NCBI GenBank assembly: GCA_002049455.2
Contig: KV918951.1
Coordinates: 1 to 64,000 of the forward strand
Source: Porphyra umbilicalis
Lineage: Eukaryota; Rhodophyta; Bangiophyceae; Bangiales; Bangiaceae
Direction: 5' to 3'
DNA: 64,000 nucleotides
The notes beneath the pieces were generated by a model. That model saw only the letters and a list, made by a program, of their open reading frames with translations, was not told the origin of the DNA and made no database searches. A program made the translations under genes and the position numbers. Shown in pieces: positions 9,709 to 20,569 of the stretch; position 1 is the first letter of the stretch, and each line of letters opens with the position of its first letter.

Positions 9709-11102
9709 ATGGGCAGTCGTGGGCTGGCCATGCACGGACGGGATCGGAGTAGCGATGAAGACGAGGGTTTGGACGCTCGGGGGGTGAGGGCATCCGCAGG
9801 GCCTGGACGGTCGTCTTCGCGGGCATCGTCACCTGGATTTGCGCTTCCCCCGAGGGTGCCGTCGGCATCTGGACCACCACTGTCCGGGGTACCACCGACT
9901 GGGGCGCCGTCCGGGGCGCCACCGGCGTCTGGGACACCGCCGCCGCCGCCGCCAGAGGTTTCGCTGCCTCGTGCGCCGCCCGCCGATGGTAGGCGACGGG
10001 GCGCTCGTCCACCTTCCGGTAGCGGGCAGCGGGGATCTTCTTCCCGCATGGGCCGGGTGAACGCTGCCCTCGTCCTGCGGGCTCTGAACCGGCTGGGTGC
10101 GGATCCGTTTTGCCATGAAGTGCTACGAAATCTGCGCTCGTCGGGTCGCATGCTTCTGCGAGACAGGTCTGCTTTTCCTGTGTGGAGGTCTGTGCACATC
10201 CTTCTGGCCAAGGGCGATGGGTTGCCATCGGACCCCACGCAGCTTTTTCTCTTGGACTGCTCCGACGAAGAGCGCCCGCGCGCCGAGCGGCGGCTATTGG
10301 CACAGAGCGTCTCAGAGCATTGGGCAGCAGAGCGCTCTCCCTCCCCGGCGCCGACTACCAACGTCGGCGGGGAATCTGCCGCCCCCGTTGGTGCTCCGCT
10401 TGCATCCAACCTTGGTGGCGTCAGGGCGCAGACGGTCCGAGCCGCTGCTGACGCCCCTGTCACGGTCCGAGCTGCACGAGCTGCTAACTCTGCGCGCACT
10501 AAGAAAGAGGCAGCGGCCGTCGCCGCTGCCACCGCTGCCATCCCAAACTACGGCGGCGAAGCCGAGGGAGACGATATTAGCGACATCCTAGACGCCGCTG
10601 CGGCGGAGGCGGCCGCCGTTATGCAGGGTACGGAGGAGGGGACGGGCGGTGAGCGCAACACAGCCGCCGCCGCAAATATCGCTACCGCCGCCGCTGCCGC
10701 CACCGCCGCCGCTTCCACCACCGCCGCCACTTCCGCTGCCGCCGCTGCCGCTGCCGTCTCCTCGGCCTCAACCGGCGCCGCCACCGCCGGCGCCGCCCGT
10801 GTTGCGAGCTCGCGCAACAAGACGACCGAGCACTTTCGCGGCGGCAACGCGTCCTCCAAGAGTTGGCAGGTCGAAGAATTGTGCGGCATCATGTCGTCCA
10901 ACAGCTGGCAGCAGTCACTCAAGAATGCCGGCCTCATCACGACCACCGCCAACCGCCCGCGGCGAGTCATCACAGACGCCATGGCGTCGGACCTGAAAGA
11001 CGCCATCGGCGCACAAGCGGACGAGGGCAGTCGGGATTGGAAGTTCGTCTGCCCTTCCGAGTTGTACGACAACAACTGGGCTCTCGCGTGGCCCGCGACG
11101 AC
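9709..11102 (+). CDS. Ala-rich protein, probable first exon of a larger gene
   Basis: I chose the ATG at 9709 because sequence complexity begins there (MGSRGLAMHGRDRSSDEDEG). The Ser/Pro/Gly-rich start is followed by a compact, probably folded segment around bases 10050-10300, rich in Leu and charged residues. A Glu/Ala-rich linker with Ala runs follows (10640-10790), then a second ordered segment (10840-11095) with several Trp. The frame meets TAA at 11104, but that stop sits inside a good splice donor, AC|GTAAGAG, with GT at 11103. An intron joining this exon to the repeat-bearing frames downstream is therefore likely; I could not fix the acceptor. No family is recognised. It lies upstream of the C48-like domain in the same orientation, so the two may form one gene. 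Confidence 0.5.
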
Positions 11103-11112
11103 GTAAGAGCCG

Positions 11113-12410
11113 ATGGAAGAGGCAGTGGCCGACCGGACGTGTCTTTTTCCGCCCAAGCACTCGATGGTGAGGGCGAAAATGCCCTCCAAGCGCCTCGCGC
11201 TGGTGGTCGCGTACTCTCTCTCCCCCTTTTGGGTTCAAGTGGTCAATACGTTCTTTGAGCGGTGGCCTGAGCGCGTCACGTCGGACTCCGGGGTGGAGAG
11301 CGATTACGCTTCCCTCATTGATGCTGGTTTTGGATGCGACAATGGCGCCCCCGCTGGCGTGGACGGTCGCACAGCACTTGCTACCGCATCCCCCCATCCC
11401 GCCGCTTCGCTCCTTGGCCCAGCCTGGGGTGTCCCCTTACTCCCTGTTACCATCCTCCCCCCACGCGATGCTGCCACCATGCCCCCCATTGGCGGTGTGA
11501 CCGCCACCAAAGTTCGTGGCAAGCCGGCCGCCCTGCCCTCACCCACGGATGCCACTCCCCCCCGGTTTGGCGATGCACCGGTGGGGGCAGGTGGTGGCAC
11601 GCCGACCGCCCTCCCCAAACCCACGGTTGCCACTCCCCCCCTGTTTGGCGGCGCAACGGAGGGGGCAGGTGGTGGCACGCCGGCCGCCCTCCCCCACCCA
11701 CGGTTGCCACTCCCCCCGGGTTTGGCGGCGCACCGGAGGGGGCAGGTGGTGGCACGCCGGCCGCCCTCCCCCCACCCACGGTTGCCACCCCCCCCCGGAT
11801 TGGCGGCGCACCGGAGGGGGCAGGTGGTGGCACGCCGGCCGCCCTCCCCCCACCCACGGTTGCCACTGCCCCCCGGTTTGGCGGCACACCGGAGAGGGCA
11901 GGTGGTGGCACGCCGGCCGCCCTCCCCCCACCCACGGTTGCCACTCCCCCCCGGTTTGGCGGTGCATCGGAGGGGGCAGGTGGTGGCACGCCGGCCGCCC
12001 TCCCCCAACCCATGGTTGCCACTCCCCCCCGGTTTGGCGGTACACCGGCGGGGGCAGGCGGTGTCACCCTAACCGCCGCAGGTGGTGGCGTGACCATCTC
12101 GTCACGGGCGACTGGTGTGAGCGCTGCCTCAATATTGGCTGGCCGCCGCGTCAACCCTCACGGTGGGGATGAGGTGGCCGCTGTCGCTTTTCGCCAACGC
12201 ACCCTGGTTCGAGATGTGTGGCAAGATGCGGGGGACAATGAAGGTGAGCTCGGCGGGGGCGCCGCGGCTGAGTCGCCGCGCAAGCAACCCCGTGTCGGTG
12301 ACGGGGCTGGCGGCCGTATTTCTGCACTCTCTTCGGCGTCCTGTTTGTCCTCTCTCGTGTCGCGTGGGAGTCTGGGACAGGCACGGACCAGTGCTCCTGC
12401 GACGGCTTGA
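11113..12410 (+). CDS. Repeat-bearing middle part of the 9.7-13.7 kb gene
   Basis: Frame 1 is open from 11113 to 12072 and frame 3 from 11334 to 12410. The protein-like reading starts in frame 1, passes into 26-residue repeats, and moves to frame 3 after about 11690, where one repeat copy has five C instead of six. That is a 1-bp deletion or sequencing error. Frame 3 then runs through the remaining repeats and a complex tail to TGA at 12408-12410. The same frame 3 is open again from the following codon to 12947. A splice acceptor-like CCCCCTGGCAG ends at 12443, so an intron may remove the TGA; no strong donor was found. Function unknown. Confidence 0.4.
11545..12062 (+). repeat. 78-bp coding tandem repeat, seven copies
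   Basis: Copies start at 11545, 11623, 11700, 11778, 11856, 11934 and 12012. The period is 78 bp, except for one 77-bp copy. Each encodes a 26-residue unit containing PTVATPPRFGGAPEGAGGGT, a flexible Pro/Gly/Ala-rich linker. The odd copy shifts the frame. Confidence 0.85.
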
Positions 12411-12443
12411 GGCGTCCCACCAGAGCCGCCTACCCCCTGGCAG

Positions 12444-13703
12444 GTCCGCCGACCGCCACAAGATTCAAGTGCATTTCAACTCCGCCGCGCAGCAGCGGAC
12501 GCACGGCGCGTGACCACCTCGCAGCTGGTTCAACACTGGGCGACTGTTCCAACGGTCTCGACCGACGAGGACACCGTTACCGTGAGGTCTGTATCGGTGA
12601 GGGAGTGGAGGGAGATCGTCGCACAGCAGGACAGCGTGCCGATCCTGCTGGATGAAGCGCTTCTAGGGCAGGCAAGTCAGAGTTTGGCTGCAGCCCGCGG
12701 CATTGCAGACGAGGTCGAGGCGTCGCGCCATCGCGATATCCGTTTCGTCATCGACGTGACCGTGGCGCCCGAGGTGCAGCGGCTGCCCTACACGGCGCTC
12801 GATGACATGCGGGCGGTGCTGACCGCCAACATTGACTTCCTGCTTGCCTGCCAGTCCAAGGAGTGGCTCGGCGCTCTGTCGGACGCGGCATTGTGGTCGC
12901 CCACGCCTCACGACTTTTTGCTTCCCCTGTTCACCACCCTTCCTTAAATGGCGGCTAGGGTGCGGGGCGTCGTGAAGGGGGCGGTGGCGACCAAGGTCGC
13001 GTGGCAAAGGACCGTCTCTATCCTTGCGGTCAGCCGCACTGGCATCGTTGTGCCGCAGCAGTCGACGTGGCAGCTCACCATGCGGGACGTCATCGGGGCG
13101 GCGCGCAAGGCATGGCTGAAATGCTCGCTCATCGACGCCGCGCTCGTCGAGCTGTGGCAGTAAGCCCTCGACCACAATGCGGAGATGCACGTCATGACGT
13201 GCGAGTAGTTCACTGGTCTTTTGCGCAGCCCCCAAGGCGCGACGCGGATGTTGGCCGAGGCCACCGCGTCGGCCAAGCGGCTAGCCAAGACGATGTTGCC
13301 ATGCCGGGCGTTCATGAAGATGATCAACCACGGTAACATGCATTGGTGCGCGGCGGTCGTGCGGCTGGACGAGCGGTGCTGGACGTTCTTTGACCCCGCC
13401 CCTGGCTGCAGCGCGCCGCATGAAGAAGACCTGACCATCTCCCGCCTACGTCTGCTGGCAAACACGGCCGCTATTGCCCAGGCCGACCACATGGGGAGGC
13501 AGTGGGTCGACGGGGGGGTTCCTTTCGAGGACCGGCGCGCAGGGGGCGTGCAGCTAGACGGACACAGCTTTGGGGCGTTCTGTTTGCAGTTTTTGGTGCA
13601 CGAGGTCGCTCGCATACCTTTCCATCTTGTAGAAACTCGTGGAGATATCCTTCGTCTTGTTCTTGTGCACAAGATTGTACTGTGTGGCATTGCGCCGGCG
13701 TAG
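12444..13703 (+). CDS. Ulp1/C48-like cysteine-protease fold protein lacking the catalytic Cys
   Basis: Frame 3 encodes a C48-type domain if two small introns are removed. Intron 12896-12958 (63 nt) and intron 13160-13228 (69 nt, GTAAGC...TTTTGCGCAG) both keep the frame and remove the only stops. Family features seen: the start-of-domain motif (WLKCSLIDAALVELW), a His-Trp pair (His codon 13341), an Asp (FFDP, codon 13392) and the oxyanion Gln (codon 13551). At the nucleophile position the sequence reads DGHSFGAF, with TTT at 13569-13571, where active enzymes have Cys-Gly. Ulp1 proteins cleave SUMO-like modifiers; transposons also carry such domains. This copy should be inactive or work as a binder. 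Genes without the two introns would be pseudogenes, but the clean splice sites argue for a spliced gene. Confidence 0.6.
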
Positions 13704-14350
13704 CAGCCATTAACGGGACATTAAAAGTACGAGCACGTATCCCTTTGGTCCCTGGTTGTTTTTCCCTGTGAGCACGTTCACGGTTGGCTAACCGAACGAG
13801 CAGAAAGTCTTCACGCCCTCGTCCAAGAACATTGGCTGGCTGAGAGAGCAGTGCCTGCGGTCGGGGTCGCGGTTATAGGCAGGCAGGCGGTGGTCGGCAG
13901 GCGGCGGCGTGCACGCGGCGGCGGATAAGGAAGTCGTGCGGGCCAGGTGGTGGATGCAGCAGGAGGGACTCGGTGTCGAGACATCAGCACGGGCAGGGAA
14001 CCTGGAGATGGGAGAGAAATGGGAGTACATACCTTCTGTGGACACCATAACACAGCTGGAATGATGGTAGTGGGCAGCATAGAGACCACCGGAGGCGACG
14101 GTACCAGAGGAAGCGATGAAAAAAATTCCGTTTTATCAAGAAAATACGTGAAGGCTTTGTGCCAGACCATATCGCACACGAATTTGAAAATCAAAACCCC
14201 CAATATCCAAATCGAGCACTTTCTGACCTCCTGTTCCCGGCTCCGCACCAAGCGTCTGAGCCGGGTGACGGCCGCTCCCGAACGCTGCGTGCGTCACCTC
14301 GACCTCGAGACGACCTCTGGCGTTTGCCGCTTCCCGACGCGGCTGCCATC
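13704..14350. other. Intergenic
   Basis: There is no convincing frame. The nuclease frame is open from 14159, but it begins with a GTG and a low-coding stretch. This region probably holds the 3' end of the C48-like gene and the upstream region of the nuclease gene. Confidence 0.5.
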
Positions 14351-16090
14351 ATGGACGTGCTCGGGTCTGCGGCCGGCGGCCTTTGGGTAGACGCTGACAG
14401 TTCCTCGCCCCCTCCGCCGGGCGTCGCCCCCATCTCTACCCCTGCTGCGTGCGAGTTGCCGACGGTTGCCTGGCCGGCTGACGTGGCCCTGATGCGGCAG
14501 CTGATTGACATGGGAATCCCAGACGCGACCACCGCCGCCTCCATTGAGGCGGAGGTGCTACAGGGCCTGGGGGCGGCGTCTGGCGACGCCTTCGCCGAGC
14601 GTGTGCTGGACCGTGCTCTCGGTGTCTGCATAGATGGATCGGCGTCAGGCTGCGGAGCTCGAATCTCTGGCGGCGGTGCATCAGGGGATGGGCCCGCCGA
14701 TCATGGGGGTACGGGAGGGCCCGCTGGCGGCGGCCGAGTCGTCGAGCTCGCGCCGGCCGTACGCGAGAACGACGTCATCGTGGATTCGGACGGCGAGGAG
14801 CAGCCGGTGTCGTCCGTGGGCGGCGCTGCCGAAGCTACGGCTCGTGCTACGGCTTCGCGCAGTGCGAGCGACAGCAATGGAACCCACAAGCAGACGGCGG
14901 TCGACATCCTCAAATGCTCCGATTTGGCGCCGCCGGCTGGGTCGGCCGTGCAGGTCGAGGGGGGTATACCCCGAGCGCTCACTCCTGTGGCTGCGAGCCA
15001 CTCACTGCCGCAGCTCACCCCTGACCCCATCACAGTGGCGGCGGAGGTTTCGCTGGTTATCGACACGCGGGATACGCGAGGCAGCGGCATCGCGCGCGCC
15101 GCCTTCTTTTCCAAGATTTGCGCAGCGCCTGGTTTGAGCGCCCGCGTCGTTGAGCGGCAGCTGCCAGTTGGAGAAGCTCTCCTCGTCGCGCGCATCACGC
15201 GCCACGGCGCTACCGCAGTGGCGGGAGCCTCACCCGCCGACACTGAGCTGGTGCTCGACTTCCTGGTGGAGCGCAAGACGGCGGAGGACCCCGTCACGTC
15301 CATCAATGACGCGCGCCTCATGGAGCAAGCGTACTACATGGCGGCATCAGGGCGCCCGTCGTTGGTGCTTATCGTAGAGGGCGACGTCGACGCGGCGACA
15401 GCCAATGACGTCAACCTCAACTACCGGGTCAAGGCGTACTTGGCCGTGCTCGACATCTCCGGCGGCTTTGTGCTCAAGTTCACGGCGGATGTCAACGAAA
15501 CGGCCGCCTACTACGCATCATTGGTGCGATACCGCGGGCGGCGTCTGTTTACCTCTTCTGGCCTTTTCGACTGGCTTCGCGGCCGCGGGAGCACGCAGTC
15601 GGCAGAGACAGTGATCGGCACGTCGGCCGTCCACACGTACTCCAACCGGGTATCTTCCATGCACCAGATGAGGGCGTCGACCACGTTGCAGCAGCTATGG
15701 GCGCTGCAGCTGCATGCTCTTCCTGGCGTTGGCGAAAACCGCGTTGACAGCATCTTCTCTGCCGGCTTCAAGACGCCGGCGGCGCTGGCGCCCGCATACG
15801 GCGCTGTCTCATCCGTGGAGGAGGGCAGGAAGCTGCTTGTTCGCGTGCCGCCGCCGCCGAGGCGGTCGCCGATTAGTGCCCGTCTGTCGGCGTACATCTA
15901 CTGTAGCATATCTCTGCTCCCAGTTGGCAATTGGCCACGAGTAGCCCCCTTGACGGACCAAAGCCCATGTATTGTGGGAATTGGCCTGTGGCACGCCCTT
16001 TGGGGGGTTACTTCCGCATTGTTCATTTTTTATTGTTTGTTTGCTTGCCTGTTTTATCTGTCTGCCGGCACTCATTACGATCGCTTGTGA
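14351..16090 (+). CDS. MUS81/XPF-family (ERCC4-domain) structure-specific nuclease
   Basis: The frame is 579 residues from the ATG at 14351 (MDVLGSAAGG). The N-terminal part has a UBA-like stretch (LIDMGIPDATTAASIE), then a Ser/Gly-rich linker. The ERCC4 nuclease domain spans about residues 235-345: VIDTRDTRG, LPVGEALLVAR, LDFLVERKTAED, then SINDARLMEQ. The family motif GDXnERKX3D is present as GE...ERK(307-309)xxxD313, so the first catalytic Asp is Glu275. A helix-hairpin-helix follows near residues 450-475 (LHALPGVGENRVDSI). MUS81 cleaves 3' flaps and recombination intermediates in the nucleus together with an EME1-type partner. The last about 60 residues after the Pro/Arg segment look hydrophobic and non-conserved, so the true end or a last intron may lie before 15900. 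Confidence 0.75.
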   Translation: MDVLGSAAGGLWVDADSSSPPPPGVAPISTPAACELPTVAWPADVALMRQLIDMGIPDATTAASIEAEVLQGLGAASGDAFAERVLDRALGVCIDGSASGCGARISGGGASGDGPADHGGTGGPAGGGRVVELAPAVRENDVIVDSDGEEQPVSSVGGAAEATARATASRSASDSNGTHKQTAVDILKCSDLAPPAGSAVQVEGGIPRALTPVAASHSLPQLTPDPITVAAEVSLVIDTRDTRGSGIARAAFFSKICAAPGLSARVVERQLPVGEALLVARITRHGATAVAGASPADTELVLDFLVERKTAEDPVTSINDARLMEQAYYMAASGRPSLVLIVEGDVDAATANDVNLNYRVKAYLAVLDISGGFVLKFTADVNETAAYYASLVRYRGRRLFTSSGLFDWLRGRGSTQSAETVIGTSAVHTYSNRVSSMHQMRASTTLQQLWALQLHALPGVGENRVDSIFSAGFKTPAALAPAYGAVSSVEEGRKLLVRVPPPPRRSPISARLSAYIYCSISLLPVGNWPRVAPLTDQSPCIVGIGLWHALWGVTSALFIFYCLFACLFYLSAGTHYDRL

Positions 16091-16527
16091 TCGGACGGTC
16101 GATCGACCGGTGCCCTCGTTTGTACTAAATCACCGTGGGTCCGGGGTCGCCGTCGTGGGCACCACCCGGCTCCCCATCGGACGCCCTTCAACAAAAGGTC
16201 TTTCTTCCTCGCCGCAACGGCGATAGAACTTGCTTTATTGCTTGGCTACGGTCGGTCTCAGTACACTGGTAATTGCACCAACGTTATTAATACCACATTT
16301 GGTGGCGCAGCAGGGGATACCCTCGCCTTCATTGTGCCTCGCGGCACGGTGTTCCCGAGAACTTTCTCCCTGCCTCGTGGCATTGTGATGGTGTCGATAC
16401 GGTCGCTTGGCGCGCGGGGCGTGAGCCATCGACTTGTGGGCGTGGTGCCGGGGGCATCACGGTTGAGATCTTCGACGTTGGCGCGCAGGGCGTTAGCCAA
16501 GTCGGAACACTTTGTTCAGGTCCCAGT
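16091..16527. other. Upstream region of the Ty3/gypsy-type element
   Basis: No gene. It should hold the 5' LTR remnant or leader of the retroelement, but I could not define LTR ends or a primer-binding site. Confidence 0.35.
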
Positions 16528-18174
16528 ATGTCTACTGGTGGTACCGGCGGCACTCGGCGAGCCAGAGACGGCAAGTTGCCAGCTGGCTACCGGCCGCCGG
16601 GCGGGGGACAAGGCACTCCTGCCGCCTCCGACGCCCCAACGTATGGTGCTCCTACTCCTCCCATCCCTGCGGATCAAGCCGCCGCCGGGCAGATGCAGGT
16701 GGTGGAGAGCCTGAAGGAGGCCGTTGAAGCACTTCAGCGACGCCCAACGGCCCAAGAGCAGACGCACGAGTCCCTGGCGCGAGCCAATGACAAGTTGGTC
16801 GACGACGTCGAGGCCCTGCGCAAGGTCGACTCCCACGAGGAGGAACGCCGTGTGGCTAAGTCTCGCCGCCAGTCGGGCGACAAGACCAAGAAGGTCAAGA
16901 AGACAAGCAAGGTGACTCAAGACAAGTCCGTCCGCAAGGACGATCCGGCTAACGCCGCGCCTTCCTCATCTTCCGATGATTCCGCCTCTGGGTCAAGCCC
17001 GACGTCGTCAGACGACGACAAGCCCAAAGCGACGGACACTTCCTCTTCGGACGATGACCACGGGCCTCCAGGCCCGCCGTCGCCCCCAAGTGGGTCCTTA
17101 CCGAGCGACAGCTCGAGCGAGTCGGACGCGGCCGCGCGCAAGCGCCCCGCGACCCTCACCAAACGGAAGGAGCGACTTGAAAAATCCGATAGGATGAAGG
17201 TGATCCGCCCGGCTAATAGCCGCTTCAAGACACTCCTGGACTACAGGACGTACTCTCTCATCCGCCGTCATCTGACGTATACGCCTAAGGAGGCACAACG
17301 GTCGCATAGTCTCAACAAACGTTTAGACGGAGCGTTCCATGGGCAACAGCCATTCACGGGAGCCCTGCCCTTGGGCATCTTCACGTTTTTAACGAGCTTT
17401 CGCCGCGCGTGCGACGCGGCTGGGCTGACGCACGGTAAAGCCCTTCCGCTTATGGTCTTTCGACTAGCCGGCAACGCCAAGATGGCGTTCTCCGGCGCGC
17501 TTAACAGCACCCTTGGACGTAAGCGATATGCCATCCGTACATACGGAGATGCCGTCAACTGGCTTCTTTCGCAGTATGCGACACACGCAATTATGGCAAA
17601 CACCTACCAAGACATCATTACGATGAAGCAACAAGACAACGAGGCGCCCACGGCCTTTGGTCACGGCGTGGAAACGCAATGCGACCTCCTGAACGGTTTG
17701 TTCGACATCCAAGACGTTAAGGACGTCTTCATCACTAGTCTTTCGGACCTTGTGCAAGCGCACGTGCGGGTCTTGAATTACCAATTCCCTGATGGAACTC
17801 TCTCCGAGACTGTTGCTACCGCCCAGATGTACTGGGACGGCACCAACAAGCTGCGCTTGCAGCTCAAGATGATCCGCCCAACGGCAATCAAAGTCGCTTA
17901 CGCGACACAGGACCAGCGAACGACGACGGAGCGACCGTTCACACCGGTCCGCACCCCGCCGCCCCCGCGGGCCGCCGTCCCTCAAGCCAATCGGGCTGAC
18001 ATCTGCTACAATTGTAACCAGCCGGGGCACTTCGCCGCACAGTGTGCCGAACCATATCGCCCTCGCGAGCGTCGCCAACCGCCTCTCGGCGTTCATGGCC
18101 TTGCCGACGGTAACGTCGAAAAAGACGAGATCGAACATCCGGCCGACGCCGTGGACGACTCGAAACATGCCTAG
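16528..18174 (+). CDS. Ty3/gypsy-type retrotransposon Gag
   Basis: The protein is 548 residues from the ATG at 16528. It has a disordered N-terminal third (coiled segment, Ser/Asp-rich acidic stretch), a helical capsid-like core (about bases 17200-17860) and a CX2CX4HX4C zinc knuckle near 18004-18045 (CYNCNQPGHFAAQC), the nucleic-acid-binding motif of Gag. It ends at TAG 18172. Lower GC and mixed third positions set it apart from neighbouring cellular genes. The capsid core resembles the decayed Gag at 40.1-41.6 kb, so at least two related lineages exist here. Gag itself appears uninterrupted. Confidence 0.85.
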   Translation: MSTGGTGGTRRARDGKLPAGYRPPGGGQGTPAASDAPTYGAPTPPIPADQAAAGQMQVVESLKEAVEALQRRPTAQEQTHESLARANDKLVDDVEALRKVDSHEEERRVAKSRRQSGDKTKKVKKTSKVTQDKSVRKDDPANAAPSSSSDDSASGSSPTSSDDDKPKATDTSSSDDDHGPPGPPSPPSGSLPSDSSSESDAAARKRPATLTKRKERLEKSDRMKVIRPANSRFKTLLDYRTYSLIRRHLTYTPKEAQRSHSLNKRLDGAFHGQQPFTGALPLGIFTFLTSFRRACDAAGLTHGKALPLMVFRLAGNAKMAFSGALNSTLGRKRYAIRTYGDAVNWLLSQYATHAIMANTYQDIITMKQQDNEAPTAFGHGVETQCDLLNGLFDIQDVKDVFITSLSDLVQAHVRVLNYQFPDGTLSETVATAQMYWDGTNKLRLQLKMIRPTAIKVAYATQDQRTTTERPFTPVRTPPPPRAAVPQANRADICYNCNQPGHFAAQCAEPYRPRERRQPPLGVHGLADGNVEKDEIEHPADAVDDSKHA

Positions 18175-18179
18175 GCCGG

Positions 18180-19925
18180 GTGCCCGACTTGGGGTTGCAC
18201 GGCAGAACGCGAAAGCGTACGGTAACAAGGTTGTTGCGCCGTGCCTTACAGCACTACGAGATCGCCGCCACGCTTGGCCCGTGCATGCGTGTGATGCGGA
18301 GCTGCCGCCCTGTACTTGACACGGGCGCCGGGGTGAACATAGTGCGAACTAGTATTCTCCCTGCGAACTGGATGGCTTACGCCGAAGAGTTGACCACGCT
18401 TCCGCGCATCCGAGATGCATACAACAATCGTCTCGTGACGAAGTATGGCATACATTTGTATGTAGACACCGGAGGTGTACGTCTATTTGACCGATTCCTG
18501 GTTTCTGACAACTTGTCAGTCCCGTGCATCCTCGGCACCGAGTTCATTGAACAAAACATCGAGGCGATCTTGCCGCGTTTGCGGAAGATCGTCTGGCAGG
18601 AACACGTGCGCTGCACGGAGGAGCTTCCTCGGCCAACGCCGATCTTGGCTTGTCTTAATGACAGTGCCTGGGACCGCCTCTGGCACGACAAACTCGCAAG
18701 GGTGCGAGCCTGTAAACAGGTCCGTGTCGACGGACAACAAGAGGAGTGGATCATGGCCACATGTGACACCCCTGGTATGGTTACCATCACACCGAACGCT
18801 CGGTTATGCCGACATAAGTCAATGGCGGTCGCCCGCGGCCTGGCAATCTTCAAGCCCGACGAACCCTTCTTTGTCAAGCTATGCAACTTTGGCAAAGACC
18901 AAGTCATTGTTCGCAAGAACTCAACCTTGGGGTTTGCAGAACCCTACCAAGGGCCGATGTTGGCCGCCGTCATGGATGACAACCATCGAAAAGATGGTAC
19001 CGATACTTCATCGGACGACGCGAGTCGTGACCCACTCGAGGACCTCGACCTCAGTGAGGCCCCCGAGTACCTGCACAAGCAGATTCGAGACATGCTCAAG
19101 ACGCATTCGTCGATGTGGGATGGAACCCTAGGTGTCATCCGTGCTACGCAGCACGCCATCGTCACTCCCCCAGACGGTCTGCCCATACGGGCCCTACCCT
19201 ACCGGACCGGGCCGTTCAAACGGCAGATCATCGCTGATCAGATCAACAAGATGTTAAAGCTCAACGTCATTGCCCCTCGCCATAGTGCTTGGGCAAGCCC
19301 CGTGGTAATTGTACCAAAGAAGAACGGCAAAGCCCGATTCTGTGTCGACTATCGTCGGTTAAACAACATCACAAAGAAGGATGCTTATCCCTTGCCTCGG
19401 ATGGAGGACTGCCTCGACTCCTTGGGAGATGCCCAGGTGTTCACGTCTCTCGACTGCACCGCGGGGTACTGGCAAGTGCCCTTACGCAAGGAAGACCAAG
19501 AGAAAACGGCGTTCACAACGCATTGTGGTATATACCACTGGTTATCAATGCGTTTCGGCTTGACGAACGCGCCCGCTACCTTTCAGCGCGCGTTGGATAT
19601 TATCCTCTCGGGCTTGAAGTGGCAGATATGCCTTGTCTACTTAGACGATGTCATCATCTTCTCCGCAAACGCGGAACAACACGTCAAAGACGATGAGACG
19701 GTTCTGCACTGTCTGCGAGAAGCCGGGGTTACCCTAAACTTGGAAACGTGCACGTGGTTCTCCGACGAAGTCGAGTACCTCGGACACATTGTCCGCCCCG
19801 GGCAACTGCACGTGCACAACAAGAACGTGGATGCTCTGAAGCATGCCAAGTTCCCAACTACAAAGACCCAGCTGAAAAGCTTCTTGGGCATGTGCAACGT
19901 CTATCGACGGTTTGTCAAGAATAGC
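18180..19925 (+). pseudogene. Ty3/gypsy-type Pol fragment: protease and reverse transcriptase, 3' truncated
   Basis: Pol lies in frame 3, whereas Gag is in frame 1. The retropepsin active site (LDTGAG) lies near 18316. The reverse transcriptase follows, with its catalytic YLDD box near 19638 and the usual fingers and palm blocks. Homology stops abruptly at about 19920, at the start of the connection region. From there to the stop at 20204 the frame reads unrelated sequence. RNase H, integrase and a 3' LTR are absent. The element cannot move by itself. The truncation point abuts a short AT-richer stretch with inverted GGCTATC/GATAGCC motifs. Confidence 0.85.
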
Positions 19926-20569
19926 TGTGCGGCTATCGCTTTTCTATTTCGAGTCGGAATAGCTTTTGGGATAGCCGAGGCTATCTCACGGGGGCCTCTG
20001 ATTGGCCCATGTGATGGATCAACGACCCGTTTCACAGCAAATAGTAGCACGTGGCTGCAACGTGTGCGCCACGTCTGCAAGATTGACTGCCAGTTTCTTC
20101 TGGGCAGAGGTGGTGGGAACGTCCGCAAGAGCTGTCGTGCATGGCAATGGTCCTACAGTGACGTCCTTCTAGGCGTGGTTGTCATCAAGCGCTGCACATT
20201 TTGACCTGTTTCTTTGTCCGTCTGCCGACGAGCGTTCTCTGCGCCTTCGTTATGGTTGATACGGCTGCTCACCACAGTTGTCATCTGCCGCTGCAGTGAA
20301 TCAGGTCCTGGCAGAAAATATCGTCTTGATCGGGCCCAGACAAGGCCTTGTGTCAGGAAACCTGCAGGTACTTAGGCTCATGACAGCACAGCAGCCAACC
20401 GCTGACGTACATGTGGCTGTCTAAGGACGCGGACATGGTTCTAGAATGGAATAGCCAATAGCGATAGCCTGAGTTGTTGGCAATGCTATAAGTCCGGCGA
20501 TGGCGCTCCACGAGACAACCACGGCACATTCTGTTCGACTGTTCCAGCAGACGCTGGCAACCCATCGTC
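19926..20569. other. Junction after the truncated retroelement
   Basis: Bases 19921-20000 contain several TAGCTNTGC/GATAGCC-type inverted motifs, perhaps the tip of another element that cut the retroelement. No gene is seen to 20569. Confidence 0.35.

Noticed and set aside
11103..11107. TAA as true end of the 9.7-kb gene
   Set aside because: Not fully rejected: the stop is embedded in a strong splice donor and the downstream frames look coding, so splicing is preferred.
14159..14350. Upstream GTG start for the nuclease
   Set aside because: No ATG, AT-richer and low coding character; the ATG at 14351 begins the GC-ended coding part.
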